From Saccharibacillus sp. O23 (lineage in GTDB: Bacteria; Bacillota; Bacilli; Paenibacillales; Paenibacillaceae), in assembly GCF_002205895.1 (NCBI RefSeq), contig NZ_NJDE01000015.1, forward strand, positions 62,001-126,000: a stretch of 64,000 nt of DNA. The letters are read 5' to 3'. This document shows, in pieces, positions 63,587-64,000 of this stretch; positions within the stretch are counted from its first letter, which is position 1; each line of letters opens with the position of its first letter. Under the pieces are notes generated by a model, which worked only from the letters and a program-made list of their open reading frames with translations, did no database searches and was not told the DNA's origin. The translations under genes and the position numbers were made by a program.

Positions 63587-64000
63587 TCATTCTTCGACCG
63601 CTGCGTGCAGCGCGCCTATCGCGCCGCAGTAAGCCCCGCGTTCGGGCATCTCCGCTTCGCAGCCGAGCATCTCCGTAAAGCGCGCGGTCAAGTCGCGCAG
63701 CAGCGGATTGTTCTCGTAAGACGAGCCGACGTACACGATCCGGCTCGTGCCTTGCATTTTGGCGGCCTGCGCCGCGACCGTCACGACGATCTCCGCGACC
63801 ATGCCGATCACGGCAGCCGCATAGTCCTGCGGCTGCGCGCCGGCGGCGGGCGGCACGGGCCGCGCGAAGTTCGCGGCCGTCAGGTCTCCGGCGATCGGCG
63901 GCTCCGCCGGGGCATAGATCTGCCCCACCGTCAGATCGACCGCTTCCCGGTCGCCCAGCGGCGCGATCCGCGCGATGGCTTCGTAATCGCGCAGCCCGCA
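63587..64000 (-). CDS. coaW: Type II pantothenate kinase, C-terminal part (5' partial)
   Basis: The frame is open to the window edge, so the N-terminus is missing. The visible residues show GDREAVDLTVGQIYAPAEPPI, then GDLTAANFARP, SSYENNPLLRDLTARFTEMLG and the terminal GAYCGAIGALHA, the pattern of Staphylococcus/Bacillus CoaW. It phosphorylates pantothenate in CoA synthesis; this type is usually not feedback-inhibited by CoA. Confidence 0.85.
   Translation of the reverse strand, partial: CGLRDYEAIARIAPLGDREAVDLTVGQIYAPAEPPIAGDLTAANFARPVPPAAGAQPQDYAAAVIGMVAEIVVTVAAQAAKMQGTSRIVYVGSSYENNPLLRDLTARFTEMLGCEAEMPERGAYCGAIGALHAAVEE

Overview
The window looks like chromosomal DNA from a high-GC Firmicute of the Paenibacillaceae (Paenibacillus or Saccharibacillus type). 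This is inferred from strong AGGAGG ribosome sites, GTG/TTG starts, the order secG-rnr-smpB-ssrA, many cytoplasmic glycosidases and phosphorylases for plant polysaccharide fragments, and Bacillus-type regulatory sites (AraR-like, Rex-like, c-di-AMP riboswitch). No rRNA, tRNA or CRISPR array was seen. The only stable RNA gene recognised is tmRNA.

Layout. 1-7.6 kb: end of a membrane glycosyltransferase, an AraC/GyrI-type regulator, a degenerate M50-like membrane protein, a very large GH51 arabinofuranosidase behind an AraR-like operator, and a stalk-domain protein. 8-15 kb: a GltD-like oxidoreductase with a low-complexity insert, a domain-permuted GH3 enzyme, and an ECF sigma/DUF4179 pair. 15.1-18.1 kb: a leader peptide plus hairpin in front of a Cys-rich mini-protein, then a fused tandem isoprenoid-synthase-like protein. 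18-25 kb: a Schlafen/AlbA_2 protein, an aldo-keto reductase, galactokinase, a LytTR/DUF3021 pair, and small genes. 25-27.5 kb: a TetR-ABC exporter unit with matching operators. 27.5-33.6 kb: LacI regulator, GH1 and a GH94/GH161-type phosphorylase, a beta-glucan use unit. 33.6-39.7 kb: YbdG-like channel, methionine-synthase-II-like protein, exopolysaccharide-type synthase and a secreted GH18-like protein. 39.8-44.9 kb: a flavinylated multidomain reductase, a flavin reductase, a LysR regulator and ApbE, behind a near-consensus Rex site.

45.7-53.8 kb is strikingly AT-rich. It is a mobile region at the ssrA locus: 274 bp of the 3' part of tmRNA is duplicated at 46728-47001 and 53768-54041. Between the copies lie an AAA+ ATPase/subtilase pair, a PD-(D/E)XK nuclease and two decayed large serine recombinases. 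A probable Abi_C gene sits just outside the left copy. I read this as an immobilised defence island. 53.8-59.1 kb is the trans-translation/RNA-decay cluster (ssrA, smpB, rnr with a very long basic low-complexity tail, secG). 59.3-59.7 kb has a c-di-AMP riboswitch in front of a 36-residue membrane peptide. 60.2-64 kb holds glutamate racemase, a GNAT acetyltransferase, an aminoglycoside-nucleotidyltransferase-like gene, a CD3324-family HTH protein and the end of a type II pantothenate kinase.

Two dispersed intergenic repeat families are visible. One has a forward(-forward)-inverted architecture with exactly 71 nt between the start of the last forward unit and the start of the inverted unit at all three loci. 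Many starts were moved from the longest open frame to the codon that has a proper ribosome site; these choices are explained entry by entry.
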